This document shows, piece by piece, positions 1-8,767 of a stretch of DNA of 14,269 nt; within the stretch, counting starts at the first letter, position 1; each line of letters begins with the position of its first letter. This stretch comes from Betaproteobacteria bacterium. Lineage in GTDB: Bacteria; Pseudomonadota; Gammaproteobacteria; Burkholderiales; SG8-41. Below the pieces are notes generated by a model. That model saw nothing but the letters and a program-made list of their open reading frames with translations, made no database searches and had not been told where the DNA came from. The stretch covers positions 1 to 14,269 of the forward strand of contig JAJTHX010000006.1 of NCBI GenBank assembly GCA_021300125.1. The letters are read 5' to 3'. Both the position numbers and the translations under genes were made by a program.

Positions 1-1364
1 GGCGCCTGCGGCTGGGCCTGGTGGAAGGCGAGCACCTGATTGACCGCGGCTTCGTGCAGCGCCTGCAGCCGCGTGCGCGGCAGGGCGATGCGCCGCTCGC
101 GGCCGACCACTGTGAGGCCGGCCTCGGCATAGGCCGCGGCCGCGATTTCCGGGAGCAGGTTGTAGATGGCCTCGAAATGGGCGAGATCCAGCGGCCGCCT
201 GGCATCGCCGGCCAGTGCCTGCAGTGCGGCGCGCGGTTGCGCCGATTCCAGCGCTGCAAGTACGGATTCCCGCGACTTGCTGCGGCGTGATGCGGGCGGC
301 AGCGGGTCGATGATCACGCCGCCGCCAAGGGTGCGTACGGCCGACTGGTCGCGCAGGATGAAGCGGTCGCCATGCAGCGCCGTCACCGCTTCGTCGAGCA
401 CCAGCTGGGCGATGGCGTTTTCACCGGGGGCCAGCGCTTCGCCGCGGCGAAGCGATACGCGCGCGGTGACATCAGCGGTGGCGAGGTGCAGATGCACCGG
501 CGTCCAGTGCCTGAGCGGCCGGCTCTCGCCGGCAAGCATGGCAATGCGCACGTCGAGGCGCTTCGTCGGGCGGTGGATCGCCTCGTGCAGCACCCAGTCG
601 CCGCGGCGCACCGATTCGACGTCGGCGCCAGTCAGGTTGAGGGCGCAGCGCTCGCCGGCACGCGCTTGCTGGGCGGCCTTGCCGTGGATCTGGATACCGC
701 GTACACGGACTTCACGGCCGGCGGGCGAAATCACCAGCTTGTCGCCGGTTTTGACGCAGCCGTTGAACACGGTGCCGGTGACCACGGTGCCGCTGCCGGC
801 GATGCTGAAGGCGCGGTCGATCGCGTAACGCAGGTGCTGGCCTGCGGCATCGCGAGCGCCCTGTGACGCGGCTTCGCGCAGCAGCAGGGCCTTGAGTTCG
901 TCGATGCCGCTGCCGCTGACTGCGGACACCGGCAGCAGCGGCGCCTGCGCGAGCAGGGTGGGGGCGAGCAGGGCCTGCACCTGGGCGCGCACCTGCTCGA
1001 CGCGGGCGCCATCGACCCGGTCGGTCTTGGTGATCGCGACCGCGCCGCGCGGGATGCGCAGGAGGTCGAGGATCTGCAGGTGTTCGACGGTCTGCGGCAT
1101 CACGCCGTCATCGGCGGCGACCACCAGCAGCGCGTAGTCGATGCCGGAAACCCCGGCGAGCATGTTGCGGATGAAGCGTTCGTGGCCGGGCACATCGACA
1201 AAGCCGATGAGTCCGCCCCCGGGCTGCGGCAGATAGGCGAAACCGAGGTCGATGGAGATGCCGCGCGCCTTTTCCTCGGGCAGGCGGTCGGTGTCGGTGC
1301 CGGTCAGCGTGCGTACCAGCGAGGTCTTGCCGTGGTCGATGTGGCCGGCAGTTGCGACAATCAT
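1..1364 (-). CDS. selB: Selenocysteine-specific elongation factor SelB (C-terminus cut by window edge)
   Basis: SelB is the GTP-dependent factor that carries selenocysteinyl-tRNA to the ribosome at UGA codons marked by a SECIS hairpin. The frame stays open from the ATG at 1364 to the window edge, giving 454 codons of a protein that is usually about 610-640 residues, so most of the C-terminal SECIS-binding winged-helix region is missing. Visible motifs are the P-loop GHIDHGKTS (residues 7-15), DVPGH (57-61) and the guanine-specificity motif TKTD (112-115). A domain-2 segment [18 protein letters not shown] closely resembles E. coli SelB, as does the N-terminus [16 protein letters not shown]. 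The start codon overlaps the selA stop as ATGA, so the two genes are very probably translationally coupled. The TKTD variant of NKxD is normal for SelB and argues against plain EF-Tu. Confidence 0.96.
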   Translation of the reverse strand, partial: MIVATAGHIDHGKTSLVRTLTGTDTDRLPEEKARGISIDLGFAYLPQPGGGLIGFVDVPGHERFIRNMLAGVSGIDYALLVVAADDGVMPQTVEHLQILDLLRIPRGAVAITKTDRVDGARVEQVRAQVQALLAPTLLAQAPLLPVSAVSGSGIDELKALLLREAASQGARDAAGQHLRYAIDRAFSIAGSGTVVTGTVFNGCVKTGDKLVISPAGREVRVRGIQIHGKAAQQARAGERCALNLTGADVESVRRGDWVLHEAIHRPTKRLDVRIAMLAGESRPLRHWTPVHLHLATADVTARVSLRRGEALAPGENAIAQLVLDEAVTALHGDRFILRDQSAVRTLGGGVIIDPLPPASRRSKSRESVLAALESAQPRAALQALAGDARRPLDLAHFEAIYNLLPEIAAAAYAEAGLTVVGRERRIALPRTRLQALHEAAVNQVLAFHQAQPQA

Positions 1365-2764
1365 CGGCTGGCCTTCAGGTGCTGCAGCTGGGTGACGAAT
1401 TCATCCTCGTGGTCGAGGCAGCGCAGGTCGAGCGTCAGCGTGCCGTCGCGGATGTGGCCGATCACCGGCACCGGCAGCGCACGCAGCGCGGCCGCCAGTT
1501 TGTTGAGGTTGCCTTTTTTTTCCGCCGGGGCGATGGCGAGGCCGCAGCTCGGCATGGAGTCCACCGGCAGCGCGCCGCTGCCGATCTGCGATTTGCAGTC
1601 GGTGATCTCGACCCGCCAGTGCCCGCCCAGTGCGGCAGCCAGTGCCGGCTGCACGCGCGCGGCCTGGGCTGCTATGTCGTCGCGGTCGCGGGTGAGCAGG
1701 CGCAGCGCCGGCAGTTCCTCGCGCAGTTTTTCCGGGTGCAGGTACAGGCGCAGCACCGCATCGAGCGCAGTCAGCGTCATCTTGTCCAGGCGCAGCGAAC
1801 GCTTCATCGGGTTTTTCGCGATGCACGCCATCAGGTCCTTGCGGCCCACGATCAGCCCCGCCTGCGGGCCGCCGAGCAGCTTGTCACCGCTGAAAGTCAC
1901 CACGTCGGCGCCATCGGCCAGCGTCTCGCGCGGGGTGCGCTCGTGCGGGATGCCGTAGTCCTCGAGGTTGATCAGCGAGCCGCTGCCGAGATCCACCAGG
2001 AAGGGCAGGTTATGTTGATGCGCGAGTGTCGCCAGGTCGGCCTCGGGCACTGCAGCGGTGAAACCCTGCACCACATAGTTGCTGGTATGCACCTTCATGA
2101 TCGCCGCGGTGCGCGGGGTGATGGCTTCGGCAAAATCCTTCAGGTGCGTGCGGTTGGTGGTGCCGACCTCGACCAGTTTCACCCCGGCGCGCGACATGAT
2201 GTCGGGGATGCGGAAGGCGCCGCCGATCTCGATCAGCTCGCCGCGCGATACCAGCACCTCTCGCTTGAGGCCCAGCGTATTGAGCACGAGGTAGACCGCC
2301 GCGGCATTGTTGTTGACCGCCACAGCCTTCTCGCCGCCGGTGAGTTCGTGCAGCCAGCGCTCGACATGGCTGTCGCGTTCGCCGCGCGCCCCGCCGTCGA
2401 GATCGAATTCAAGGTTCACCGGCCGCGTCATCGCCGCATACACGGCTTTGGCCGCGCTTTCCGGCATCACTGCGCGGCCGAGGTTGGTGTGGAGCACGGT
2501 GCCGGTGAGGTTGAATACCGGTTTCAGCGATGGCGCGCTGGTGCACGCGAGCTGCGCCGCGCAGCGCTGCAGAAAGCCGGTTTCGTCGTAGGGTGCTGCG
2601 CCGTCCTGCGCCAGGCGTTCGCGCTCCGCATCGAGGGCGGCACGCAGGGTTGCAGTGATGCGGGTGCGGCCATACTGGGCGATCAGCGCAAGGACTGCTT
2701 CGGTTCCGAGGAGCCGGTCCACCGCAGGCAACGCGCGACGCGCGGCTGGGGCGGGATTCAGCAT
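1361..2764 (-). CDS. selA: L-seryl-tRNA(Sec) selenium transferase SelA
   Basis: SelA is a cytosolic pyridoxal-phosphate enzyme that converts seryl-tRNA(Sec) to selenocysteinyl-tRNA(Sec) using selenophosphate from SelD. The 467-residue length matches E. coli SelA (463). Conserved blocks include LPAVDRLL near residue 12, [14 protein letters not shown] (85-98), VNNNAAAV (150-157), [15 protein letters not shown] (174-188) and [12 protein letters not shown], whose Lys295 should be the PLP-binding lysine. The ATG at 2764 is the only in-frame start before an upstream stop, and it lies at the expected distance from the first conserved block. The sequence before it shows no good ribosome binding site. 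It is first in an operon with selB (four-base ATGA overlap) and is divergent from the ABC exporter operon. selD and selC are not in the window. Confidence 0.97.
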   Translation of the reverse strand: MLNPAPAARRALPAVDRLLGTEAVLALIAQYGRTRITATLRAALDAERERLAQDGAAPYDETGFLQRCAAQLACTSAPSLKPVFNLTGTVLHTNLGRAVMPESAAKAVYAAMTRPVNLEFDLDGGARGERDSHVERWLHELTGGEKAVAVNNNAAAVYLVLNTLGLKREVLVSRGELIEIGGAFRIPDIMSRAGVKLVEVGTTNRTHLKDFAEAITPRTAAIMKVHTSNYVVQGFTAAVPEADLATLAHQHNLPFLVDLGSGSLINLEDYGIPHERTPRETLADGADVVTFSGDKLLGGPQAGLIVGRKDLMACIAKNPMKRSLRLDKMTLTALDAVLRLYLHPEKLREELPALRLLTRDRDDIAAQAARVQPALAAALGGHWRVEITDCKSQIGSGALPVDSMPSCGLAIAPAEKKGNLNKLAAALRALPVPVIGHIRDGTLTLDLRCLDHEDEFVTQLQHLKASR

Positions 2765-2893
2765 GGTGGAGAGACGTGCCGCGGGACGCGGATCGTTGGG
2801 CGGGGCATGGCTGGAACAAGGCGCGGTCGTTGAGGCGGCAGTGTAGCCCAGCGGGGGGTGATGGCGCCAGCGAGCGGCTTAGGGCACCATTTC

Positions 2894-2907
2894 CTGATCT
2901 GCATCAA
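2894..2907 (+). promoter_or_regulatory. FNR/ANR-type binding site upstream of the ABC operon
   Basis: CTGAT-CTGC-ATCAA matches the FNR-family consensus TTGAT-N4-ATCAA at nine of ten defined positions. Its centre lies between 2900 and 2901. A -10-like TAGGAT at 2931-2936 would put transcription start at about 2942-2943, so the site would sit near -41.5, the usual activating (class II) position. Both the site and the promoter are predictions. The site could also influence the divergent selAB genes, but I found no suitably spaced -10 on that side. Confidence 0.5.
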
Positions 2908-2942
2908 GGGTGTGGGTAGTCCATGCGGAATAGGATCGGTCC

Positions 2943-3689
2943 ATGAATCTGACAGATCCGCTTGCAGAGAATCCGGCATCACCAGGGGCGCCGGTATTCC
3001 ACGTCCACGGCGTGAGCAAGGTGTATCACATGGGCGAGGTGGCCGTGCATGCCCTGCGTGGCATCGACCTCGATCTATATGCCGGCGAGCTGGTTGTGCT
3101 GCTCGGGGCCTCGGGCAGCGGCAAGTCGACCCTGCTCAACATACTTGGCGGCCTTGACGTACCGAGCAGCGGCGAGGTCTTCTACCTCGATCATGCACTC
3201 ACTGCCGCGTCCGAGGAGGAGCTGACGCGCTTCCGGCGGGAGCATGTCGGTTTCGTGTTCCAGTTCTACAACCTGATCCCCAGCCTCACCGCGCTCGAGA
3301 ACGTTGCACTGGTGACGGAGATTGCGCCACGGGCGATGCCGCCGGCAGAGGCGCTGGAACTGGTGGGGCTGAGGGAACGCCGCAATCACTTCCCCTCGCA
3401 GCTCTCCGGCGGGGAGCAGCAGCGGGTGGCTATAGCGCGCGCGGTGGCTAAGCGGCCCGATGTATTGCTCTGCGATGAGCCCACCGGGGCGCTGGATTAT
3501 GCGACCGGCAGGATTGTGCTCGAGGTGCTGGCGCGGGTGAACCGCGAGTTGGGCACCACCACGGCGCTGATCACCCATAATGCCGCGATCGCGGGCATGG
3601 CCGACCGTGTGATCCAGATGAGCAGCGGCCGCATCGTCACCACGGCGCGAAACACGAGACGCCTGACGCCAGCGGATCTGTCCTGGTGA
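2943..3689 (+). CDS. ABC transporter ATP-binding protein (LolD/MacB type)
   Basis: This 248-residue cytoplasmic ATPase drives the permease encoded next. It has a complete nucleotide-binding domain: Walker [10 protein letters not shown] (55-63), Q-loop glutamine 107 in VFQFYNLIP, signature LSGGEQQR (154-161), Walker B VLLCDEP (174-180) and the H-loop histidine 212 in LITHN. The [16 protein letters not shown] segment is typical of the MacB/LolD/FtsE class that pairs with FtsX-type permeases. An AGGA lies seven bases before the ATG, although the same bases can be read as a -10 hexamer (TAGGAT). The stop overlaps the permease start by four bases (GTGA). The substrate cannot be inferred from the sequence. 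Confidence 0.93.
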   Translation: MNLTDPLAENPASPGAPVFHVHGVSKVYHMGEVAVHALRGIDLDLYAGELVVLLGASGSGKSTLLNILGGLDVPSSGEVFYLDHALTAASEEELTRFRREHVGFVFQFYNLIPSLTALENVALVTEIAPRAMPPAEALELVGLRERRNHFPSQLSGGEQQRVAIARAVAKRPDVLLCDEPTGALDYATGRIVLEVLARVNRELGTTTALITHNAAIAGMADRVIQMSSGRIVTTARNTRRLTPADLSW

Positions 3690-6049
3690 ACGCGCGGCAT
3701 CGCATGCTGCTGCGTGACCTGTGGCACCAGCGCGGCCAGCTGCTCGCCGCCGCGCTGGTGGTCGCCTGCGGAATTGCGTCATTCGTTTCGATGCGTCTGA
3801 CCTACGAGTCGCTGCTTGCAGCACGCGACAGTTATTACCGCGTGCACCGCTTTGCCGATGTGTTCGTGCACCTGAAGCGGGCACCGGATGTCATGGCGCA
3901 GCGGCTGCGCGAGATACCCGGCGTCGCCGAAGTGCACACCCGCGTGGTGATGGGGGTGACGCTGGACGTGCCCGGTCTTGCCGAGCCGGCCACGGGGCGG
4001 CTGGTGTCGGTGCCGGACCGCCGCCAGGCCATGCTCAACGACCTGTTCCTGCGCCGAGGTCGCTACATTGAGCCTGGCAGTACCGAGGAAGTCATCGCCA
4101 GCGAGGCTTTCGCAGCCGCCAACCGCCTCGATGTCGGAGACCGCGTCGGCGCGGTCATCAACGGGCGATGGAAGTCCTTGCGCATCGTCGGGATTGCCCT
4201 GTCGCCGGAGTTCATTTTCGAGGTCGGTCCGGGTGCGCTGTTTCCCGACAACCGCCGTTTTGGCGTGCTGTGGATGGGCCACCAGGCTCTGGCTTCGGCC
4301 TTCGACATGGACGGGGCATTCAACGACGCCGTGTTCGGGCTCGCCGCCGGCGCGGTCGTGCCCGATGTCCTGTCCCGCATTGATCTCGTGCTGGAGCGCT
4401 ACGGCGGGCTCGCGGCGTACGGGCGGGACGACCATGTATCGCACCGGTTCATCACTGACGAGATTGCGCAGAACCGGATCTCCTCGACCTGGATCCCGGG
4501 AATCTTCCTCGGCGTGGCGATGTTTCTGCTGCACCTCGTGCTGTCGCGGCTGGTATCGCTCCAGCGCACCCAGATCGGCCTGCTCAAGGCCTTTGGCTAC
4601 GGCCGAGGCCCCGTCAGCCTGCATTATCTGCAACTTGCTGGCGCAACGGTGTCGCTGGGCGTCGTTCTCGGAACCGGCGCCGGCCTTTATCTGGGCGAGG
4701 GGCTCACCGCGCTGTATTTGGACTATTACCGCTTTCCCGCCCTGCCGCTGGTGTTCAGTCCCGAGGTGGTGGGCGCCGGGGTCGGCCTCAGTCTTGTCGC
4801 TGCCGGGCTGGGTGCGGCAGGTGCGGTTGCCCGCGCGTTTGAATTGCCGCCGGCCGAAGCCATGCGGCCGGAGCGGCCCTCCAGTTTCCATCCAGGCGTT
4901 CTGGAGCGCACCCGGCTGCGGCGGCTGCTGCCGCCCGCAGGCCGCATGATTCTGCGCAGCATTGCGCGCCGGGGCTGGAAGTCGGTGCTTTCGGCGCTGG
5001 GCATCGCGTGCGCGGTCGGTCTGCTGGTGCTCGGCGGATTTTTCATGGACACCCTCGATTACATGCTGCGCGTGCAGTTCCAGGATGTGCAGCGCGACAA
5101 CGTCACGGTGTATTTCAACCAGCCGGGGTCCGCTGCAGTCCAGCATGACGTGCGGCACCTGCCCGGGGTGCTGCACGCCGAGCCGTTCCGTACCGTGCCG
5201 GCACGGCTGCGTTTCGAGCACCGCAGCCGCCGCACCGAGGTCACCGGCCTTGACGCCGGGGGCGACCTCTATCAGCTGCTCGACCGCAGGCTGCGCAGGG
5301 TCGGGCTGCCTGCCGACGGGCTGCTGCTCTCGCGCAAGCTGGCGGACGTGCTGCAGGTGGGCGCCGGCGATCGGGTGACGGTGGAAGTGCTGGAGGGCGA
5401 GCGCTTGGTGCGCAGCCTGGAAGTCGCCGGCGTCGTCGATGACCTGGTGGGCATATTCGCCTACATGGACCGCGCCGCGCTGAACCGGCTGCTGCGCGAG
5501 GATTCCGTGGCCTCAGGTGCGAGACTGAGGATTGATGTGCGCCAGTCGGCGCAGCTATACGATACGCTCAAGCATATGCCTGCGGTGGCGGGCTCGATTT
5601 TTCAAGAGGCTGCGCTTGACAGTTTCGAGCAGATACTCGACCGTAGCCTGCGCGTGTCCACGTTGATCAACGTGGTATTCGCCTGCGTCATTGCCTTCGG
5701 CGTGGTCTACAACGGCGCCCGGGTTGCTCTGTCTGAGCGCGGTAACGAGCTGGCGTCGCTGCGGGTGCTTGGGTTCACCCGGCGCGAGGTTGCCGCCATG
5801 CTGCTCGGGGAACAGGTGGTGCTCATGCTACTCGCCATCCCCTGCGGTTTTACCTTGGGGACTTGGGTGAGCTGGTTCCTGTCGATCCAGCTTGATACGG
5901 AGATGTATCGCGTGCCATTGGTGCTGACACCGGCGAGCTTCGCGTTCTCGGCTTTGGTCGTGATTGCGGCGGCCCTGGTTTCAGGCATTATCGTGGCGTC
6001 GCGCATTAACCGGCTGGATCTCATAGCAGTGCTCAAGACTCGGGAATAG
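3686..6049 (+). CDS. FtsX-family ABC transporter permease, duplicated-domain type
   Basis: This 787-residue inner-membrane permease appears to have two repeats of the FtsX/MacB permease unit. Hydrophobic segments lie near residues 17-36, 268-290, 315-340 and 360-384, then 432-455, 655-680, 707-732 and 748-772, so about eight membrane helices. Large extracytoplasmic domains occupy about 40-265 and 460-650. The cytoplasmic coupling segments are recognisable in each half: [16 protein letters not shown] (292-307) and [20 protein letters not shown] (683-702). The GTG at 3686 overlaps the ATPase stop; an internal ATG (residue 7) is an alternative start. The adaptor gene starts four bases after the stop. 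Permeases of this kind export lipids, lipoproteins, peptides or antibiotics, and nothing here decides which. Confidence 0.9.
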   Translation: MNARHRMLLRDLWHQRGQLLAAALVVACGIASFVSMRLTYESLLAARDSYYRVHRFADVFVHLKRAPDVMAQRLREIPGVAEVHTRVVMGVTLDVPGLAEPATGRLVSVPDRRQAMLNDLFLRRGRYIEPGSTEEVIASEAFAAANRLDVGDRVGAVINGRWKSLRIVGIALSPEFIFEVGPGALFPDNRRFGVLWMGHQALASAFDMDGAFNDAVFGLAAGAVVPDVLSRIDLVLERYGGLAAYGRDDHVSHRFITDEIAQNRISSTWIPGIFLGVAMFLLHLVLSRLVSLQRTQIGLLKAFGYGRGPVSLHYLQLAGATVSLGVVLGTGAGLYLGEGLTALYLDYYRFPALPLVFSPEVVGAGVGLSLVAAGLGAAGAVARAFELPPAEAMRPERPSSFHPGVLERTRLRRLLPPAGRMILRSIARRGWKSVLSALGIACAVGLLVLGGFFMDTLDYMLRVQFQDVQRDNVTVYFNQPGSAAVQHDVRHLPGVLHAEPFRTVPARLRFEHRSRRTEVTGLDAGGDLYQLLDRRLRRVGLPADGLLLSRKLADVLQVGAGDRVTVEVLEGERLVRSLEVAGVVDDLVGIFAYMDRAALNRLLREDSVASGARLRIDVRQSAQLYDTLKHMPAVAGSIFQEAALDSFEQILDRSLRVSTLINVVFACVIAFGVVYNGARVALSERGNELASLRVLGFTRREVAAMLLGEQVVLMLLAIPCGFTLGTWVSWFLSIQLDTEMYRVPLVLTPASFAFSALVVIAAALVSGIIVASRINRLDLIAVLKTRE

Positions 6050-6053
6050 AGGT

Positions 6054-7217
6054 ATGGGGATACGCTGGCAAAAAGTGATCTACCTCCTGCTGGGCCTTGG
6101 CGTTACAGCGGTGTTCGCGCTGGCTTTCGTGTCCGATCCTGTCATGGTGGATGTCGCGATGGTCGCGCGTGGCGAACTGCAGGTGACCGTTGACGAGGAT
6201 GGAGAAACACGTGCGCGCGATCGCTACGTCATCAGCGCCCCGGTGGCGGGTCGGGTAAAGCGCATTGACTTGCGCGAAGGCGATCCGGTCCGGGCGGATC
6301 AGGTCGTAGCCGAAATCCGGCCGCTGCCGCTGTCGGCTCGGGAGCGCGATGAGCAGTTGGCGCGCATTACGGCCGCGCAGGCCCTGGCGCGTGAGGCGCG
6401 CGAACGTGCCCGCCATGCCGCTGCCGACCACGAGCAGGCGCGCCGTGAATTGCAGCGTGTCGAGAAGCTGGCCCGAGACGGTTTTGTATCTGCGCAGGCG
6501 TTCGAGCGGGCGCAGGTCTCCGAGACCACTGCGGCCAACGAGTGGTTGGCGCTGGATTTCCATGCCCGTTCCGCGGAGGCGGATGCGAGGTCAGCGCGCG
6601 CGGCGTTGATGGCGATCGGTGGCAGCGGGCTGCAGGGGGCCGTATCGCTGCGGTCTCCGATTGCGGGCCGCGTGTTTCGCATCAGCGAGCGCGTCGTGGC
6701 GCCTGGAGCCGTTCTGATGATGATTGGCAGCCCGGAGGTGCTTGAAATTGTGCTGCAAGTCCTGTCTGGCGAGGCGGTCAAGATCAAGCCCGGCATGCCG
6801 GTGTTGATCGGGGGTTGGGGCGGTTCCGGCATGCTGCAGGCCCGGGTGCGCCTGGTCGAGCCGTTTGCCTTCACCAAGGTGTCGGCACTCGGAGTCGAGG
6901 AACAGCGGGTAAATGTCGTCGCTGATTTCATGGAGTCGCCGCAGGACCTCGGCGACGGCTACCGCGTTGAGGCGCGCATCGTGCTTTGGAGCGGCCGCGA
7001 TGTGCTGAAGGTGGCATCAAGCGCGCTGTTCCGTCGCGGCGATGATTGGGCCGTGTTCGTGATGGACGGCCGGCACGCCCGCCTGCGGTTGGTGAAGCCG
7101 GGGCACCGAGCGCCCCTCGAAACCGAGGTGCTGGAGGGTCTGGTGCCAGGTGAGCGAGTAATAGTGCACCCGCCCAACGACATCGCAGACGGGGCACGCG
7201 TGCGCAGCCGGAGGTGA
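6054..7217 (+). CDS. Periplasmic adaptor (HlyD/MacA-like membrane fusion protein)
   Basis: This 387-residue adaptor should link the inner-membrane ABC transporter to the periplasm or to an outer-membrane channel. One N-terminal membrane anchor spans about residues 8-27. A biotinyl-lipoyl half-motif follows ([18 protein letters not shown], 62-79). A long Ala/Arg/Glu-rich helical hairpin runs from about 93 to 190, and the second lipoyl half is [18 protein letters not shown] (201-218). A beta-barrel region and a membrane-proximal C-terminal domain ([15 protein letters not shown]) complete the expected order. It is the third gene of the operon; the AGAGG before the ATG overlaps the permease stop and is unusually close. 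No TolC-like outer-membrane gene is in the window. MacAB or Dev-type exporters are the nearest analogues. Confidence 0.9.
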   Translation: MGIRWQKVIYLLLGLGVTAVFALAFVSDPVMVDVAMVARGELQVTVDEDGETRARDRYVISAPVAGRVKRIDLREGDPVRADQVVAEIRPLPLSARERDEQLARITAAQALAREARERARHAAADHEQARRELQRVEKLARDGFVSAQAFERAQVSETTAANEWLALDFHARSAEADARSARAALMAIGGSGLQGAVSLRSPIAGRVFRISERVVAPGAVLMMIGSPEVLEIVLQVLSGEAVKIKPGMPVLIGGWGGSGMLQARVRLVEPFAFTKVSALGVEEQRVNVVADFMESPQDLGDGYRVEARIVLWSGRDVLKVASSALFRRGDDWAVFVMDGRHARLRLVKPGHRAPLETEVLEGLVPGERVIVHPPNDIADGARVRSRR

Positions 7218-7269
7218 ACGGGGGCGGCGCACCGCACCGCAACAAGTCGCTACCAGCCGGGTTGCAGGC

Positions 7270-8040
7270 TTATTCCCACAGTCTTTCAGGTAGGGGCAGT
7301 CCTGCAAGCTGTTCTGGCGTGAGCGACCGGTCGGGGGTGATGCCGTTGCGTTCGAGCACGGCCGCGAGCTGCCGCGCGTGCTGGGCGCTGTGCCAGGTGG
7401 AGCGCTCGTAGAGCATGTAGATGGGCTGCATGCCGAAGAAGGTCTTGATCTTCTGCTGGCAGCTCTTGTCTTCGAGCTTGTTCCACCAGTTCTGCAGCCG
7501 TGCGATGATGGTATCGCCATAGCGCGCGATCTCCTCGCCGGTCATGAACGTGCCGTCCTGGGGCGGCACGTTGGCGAGCTGCACTGCGTATTCGACGCCG
7601 CCCTCGACCGATTCGAGGAAGGCTTCGCCGATGCGGAAGATGTGGTGGCACATCAGCCGGATCGAGCGGTCACGGTTGGGGATCACGCGCTCCAGCAGTT
7701 GCGCGTCGGGCATCTGGCGCATCAGGCGCTGCGCGGTCTGCAGGATCACGATCCAGCGCTTGATCAGCTCTTCCGGCGGCAGCGGCTTGTGGCCGGTGCC
7801 CTGGAGGCCGACGAACTCGGCGACGTCCTCGAGGTTCTGGCCAAACACGAACTGGTCGCCCTTGGCCACCACCGGCACGTTGCGCACACCGAGTTTGAGC
7901 AGCTGCTCGCGGCCGGCGGGGTCGTTCAGGACATCAATGGCCACGAAATCAATTTGTTTGCGCGAAAGAAACTCTTTCGCCCGGAGACAGCTGCTTCACC
8001 CAGGCTGGGTGAACAGGATGAACTTGTCGGCAGCGCCCAT
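7270..8040 (-). CDS. Selenocysteine-containing glutaredoxin-like / DinB-like fusion protein (in-frame UGA = Sec15)
   Basis: From the ATG at 8040 the frame encodes 256 residues with one in-frame TGA at 7998-7996. Residues 1-85 form a glutaredoxin/thioredoxin-like domain: strand KFILFTQPG, active site U15-S-S-C18, then LRAKEFLSRKQIDF and a cis-proline motif NVPVV (Pro56). The TGA sits exactly where the first redox cysteine belongs. Residues from about 90 resemble the DinB helical-bundle family, with H132/H133 in CHHIFR and H217-x3-H221 in WHSAQHARQL as probable metal ligands. Some DinB-fold enzymes are thiol S-transferases. GGAG lies five bases before the ATG, and a promoter-like pair lies upstream. 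A SECIS-like hairpin follows the TGA, and selA and selB are in the window. A caller treating TGA as stop would begin at the GTG at 7944 and lose the active site. Selenocysteine insertion is inferred; the frame and motif are seen directly. The substrate is unknown. Confidence 0.9.
7962..7980 (-). promoter_or_regulatory. Putative bacterial SECIS hairpin
   Basis: Read on the minus strand, GCGAAAGA (7980-7973), loop GUU (7972-7970) and UCUUUCGC (7969-7962) form a perfect 8-bp stem with a three-base loop. The stem starts 16 nt and the loop G lies 24 nt after the UGA. Known bacterial SECIS elements have a G in the first two loop positions at about this distance, and E. coli fdhF has an apical GU. 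No bulged U in the 5' arm, as in fdhF, is evident. The hairpin is inside the coding region (codons 21-27). Confidence 0.78.
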
Positions 8041-8045
8041 GATGA

Positions 8046-8049
8046 CTCC
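8046..8049 (-). promoter_or_regulatory. Ribosome binding site that fixes the selenoprotein start
   Basis: GGAG on the minus strand lies five bases before the ATG at 8040. It supports a start upstream of the in-frame TGA rather than the GTG at 7944. Confidence 0.75.
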
Positions 8050-8076
8050 ATGCAAGGCGGGTGGAAGGGGAAGTTA

Positions 8077-8105
8077 AGACTAATTCGGGCGGCGTTGGGC
8101 GTCAA
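8077..8105 (-). promoter_or_regulatory. Sigma70-like promoter of the selenoprotein gene
   Basis: On the minus strand TTGACG (8105-8100), a 17-base spacer and TAGTCT (8082-8077) predict transcription start near 8070 and a leader of about 30 nt. The -35 is strong and the -10 weak. The -35 box overlaps that of the divergent promoter by one base. Confidence 0.45.
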
Positions 8106-8123
8106 GGAACGCAGTGCTATAAT
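8095..8123 (+). promoter_or_regulatory. Sigma70-like promoter of the glutathione S-transferase gene
   Basis: TTGGGC (8095-8100), a 17-base spacer and a perfect TATAAT (8118-8123) predict transcription start near 8130, about 32 nt before the ATG. The -10 is consensus; the -35 is poor, which suggests help from an activator. Confidence 0.6.
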
Positions 8124-8161
8124 TCGAGCGCAATTCGCGACACCCTCCTTCCGAAATCCAT

Positions 8162-8767
8162 ATGCTGAAGCTGCTCGGGACTGCCACCAGTCCCTTCACC
8201 CGCAAGGTGCGGGTTGTCCTCGCCGAGAAACGCATGGAGTGCGAGTTCGTCGTGGATGCGCCGAACACGCCGCAAAGTGTGGTGGTGCGCCACAATCCGC
8301 TTGGCAAGATTCCGGTGCTGATCCTCGACGACGAGCACAGCCTCTTCGATTCGCGCGTGATCGTTGAATACCTCGACAATGCGAGTCCCGGCAACCGGCT
8401 GATTCCCGCCGAGAAACGTTCCCGCATCCAGGTGCGGCGCTGGGAGGCGCTGGCCGACGGCTGCCTCGACGCAGCGATCGCGTTGGTCAACGAAAAAAAG
8501 AAGCCGGCGGAGCAGCAGTCGGCCGACTGGATCCTGCGCCAGCAGGGCAAGGTCGATCGCGCGCTGCAGGCGATGGCTGACGAGCTTGCGGCAAAAGCCT
8601 GGTGCGCCGGGGATTTTTTCACACTCGCCGACATTGCCGTCGGCTGTTGTCTGGCTTGGCTCGAACTGCGCCTGCCCGCCATTGCCTGGCGCCAGAACCA
8701 TCCCAACCTCGCGCGGCTTGCCGACAAGCTCGCGCAGCGTCCCTCGTTCCGCGATACCGCGGCCTGA
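8162..8767 (+). CDS. Glutathione S-transferase family protein (YibF-like)
   Basis: This 201-residue cytosolic protein has the standard two-domain glutathione transferase layout. The thioredoxin-fold N-terminal domain begins MLKLLGTATSPFTRKV, with Ser10 at the likely catalytic position. It continues with NPLGKIPVL (cis-Pro51) and FDSRVIVEYL (62-71), whose Asp-Ser pair normally contacts the glutathione gamma-glutamyl group. The helical C-terminal domain carries the N-capping motif DFFTLADIAVGC. The overall pattern is like E. coli YibF; the substrate is unknown. There is no convincing Shine-Dalgarno sequence before the ATG at 8162, but the alignment of the first strand supports this start. It is divergent from the glutaredoxin-DinB selenoprotein and ends directly against the mnmA stop codon with no spacer. 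Confidence 0.92.
   Translation: MLKLLGTATSPFTRKVRVVLAEKRMECEFVVDAPNTPQSVVVRHNPLGKIPVLILDDEHSLFDSRVIVEYLDNASPGNRLIPAEKRSRIQVRRWEALADGCLDAAIALVNEKKKPAEQQSADWILRQQGKVDRALQAMADELAAKAWCAGDFFTLADIAVGCCLAWLELRLPAIAWRQNHPNLARLADKLAQRPSFRDTAA

Noticed and set aside
1352..2833. A 493-codon plus-strand open frame across selA.
   Set aside because: It is a shadow of selA, whose protein is clearly recognised.
2765..2942. A selC tRNA(Sec) gene in the selA upstream gap, searched for by eye here and in the other gaps.
   Set aside because: No cloverleaf-like pattern or T-loop signature was seen. A covariance-model search would be decisive.
3779..5221. A 480-codon minus-strand open frame across the permease.
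   Set aside because: It is a shadow of the FtsX-type permease; its composition is typical of antisense high-GC translation.
7270..7944. A 224-residue protein starting at the GTG at 7944, with the TGA at 7998 as a real stop.
   Set aside because: This start has no good ribosome binding site and would cut a thioredoxin-fold domain after its active site. The upstream frame has a ribosome binding site, the matching first strand and the UxxC motif.
7996..7998. The TGA as a nonsense mutation or sequencing error.
   Set aside because: It sits exactly at a redox-active position, the flanking frame is intact on both sides, a SECIS-like hairpin follows, and selA/selB are present. An error remains possible but is less likely.
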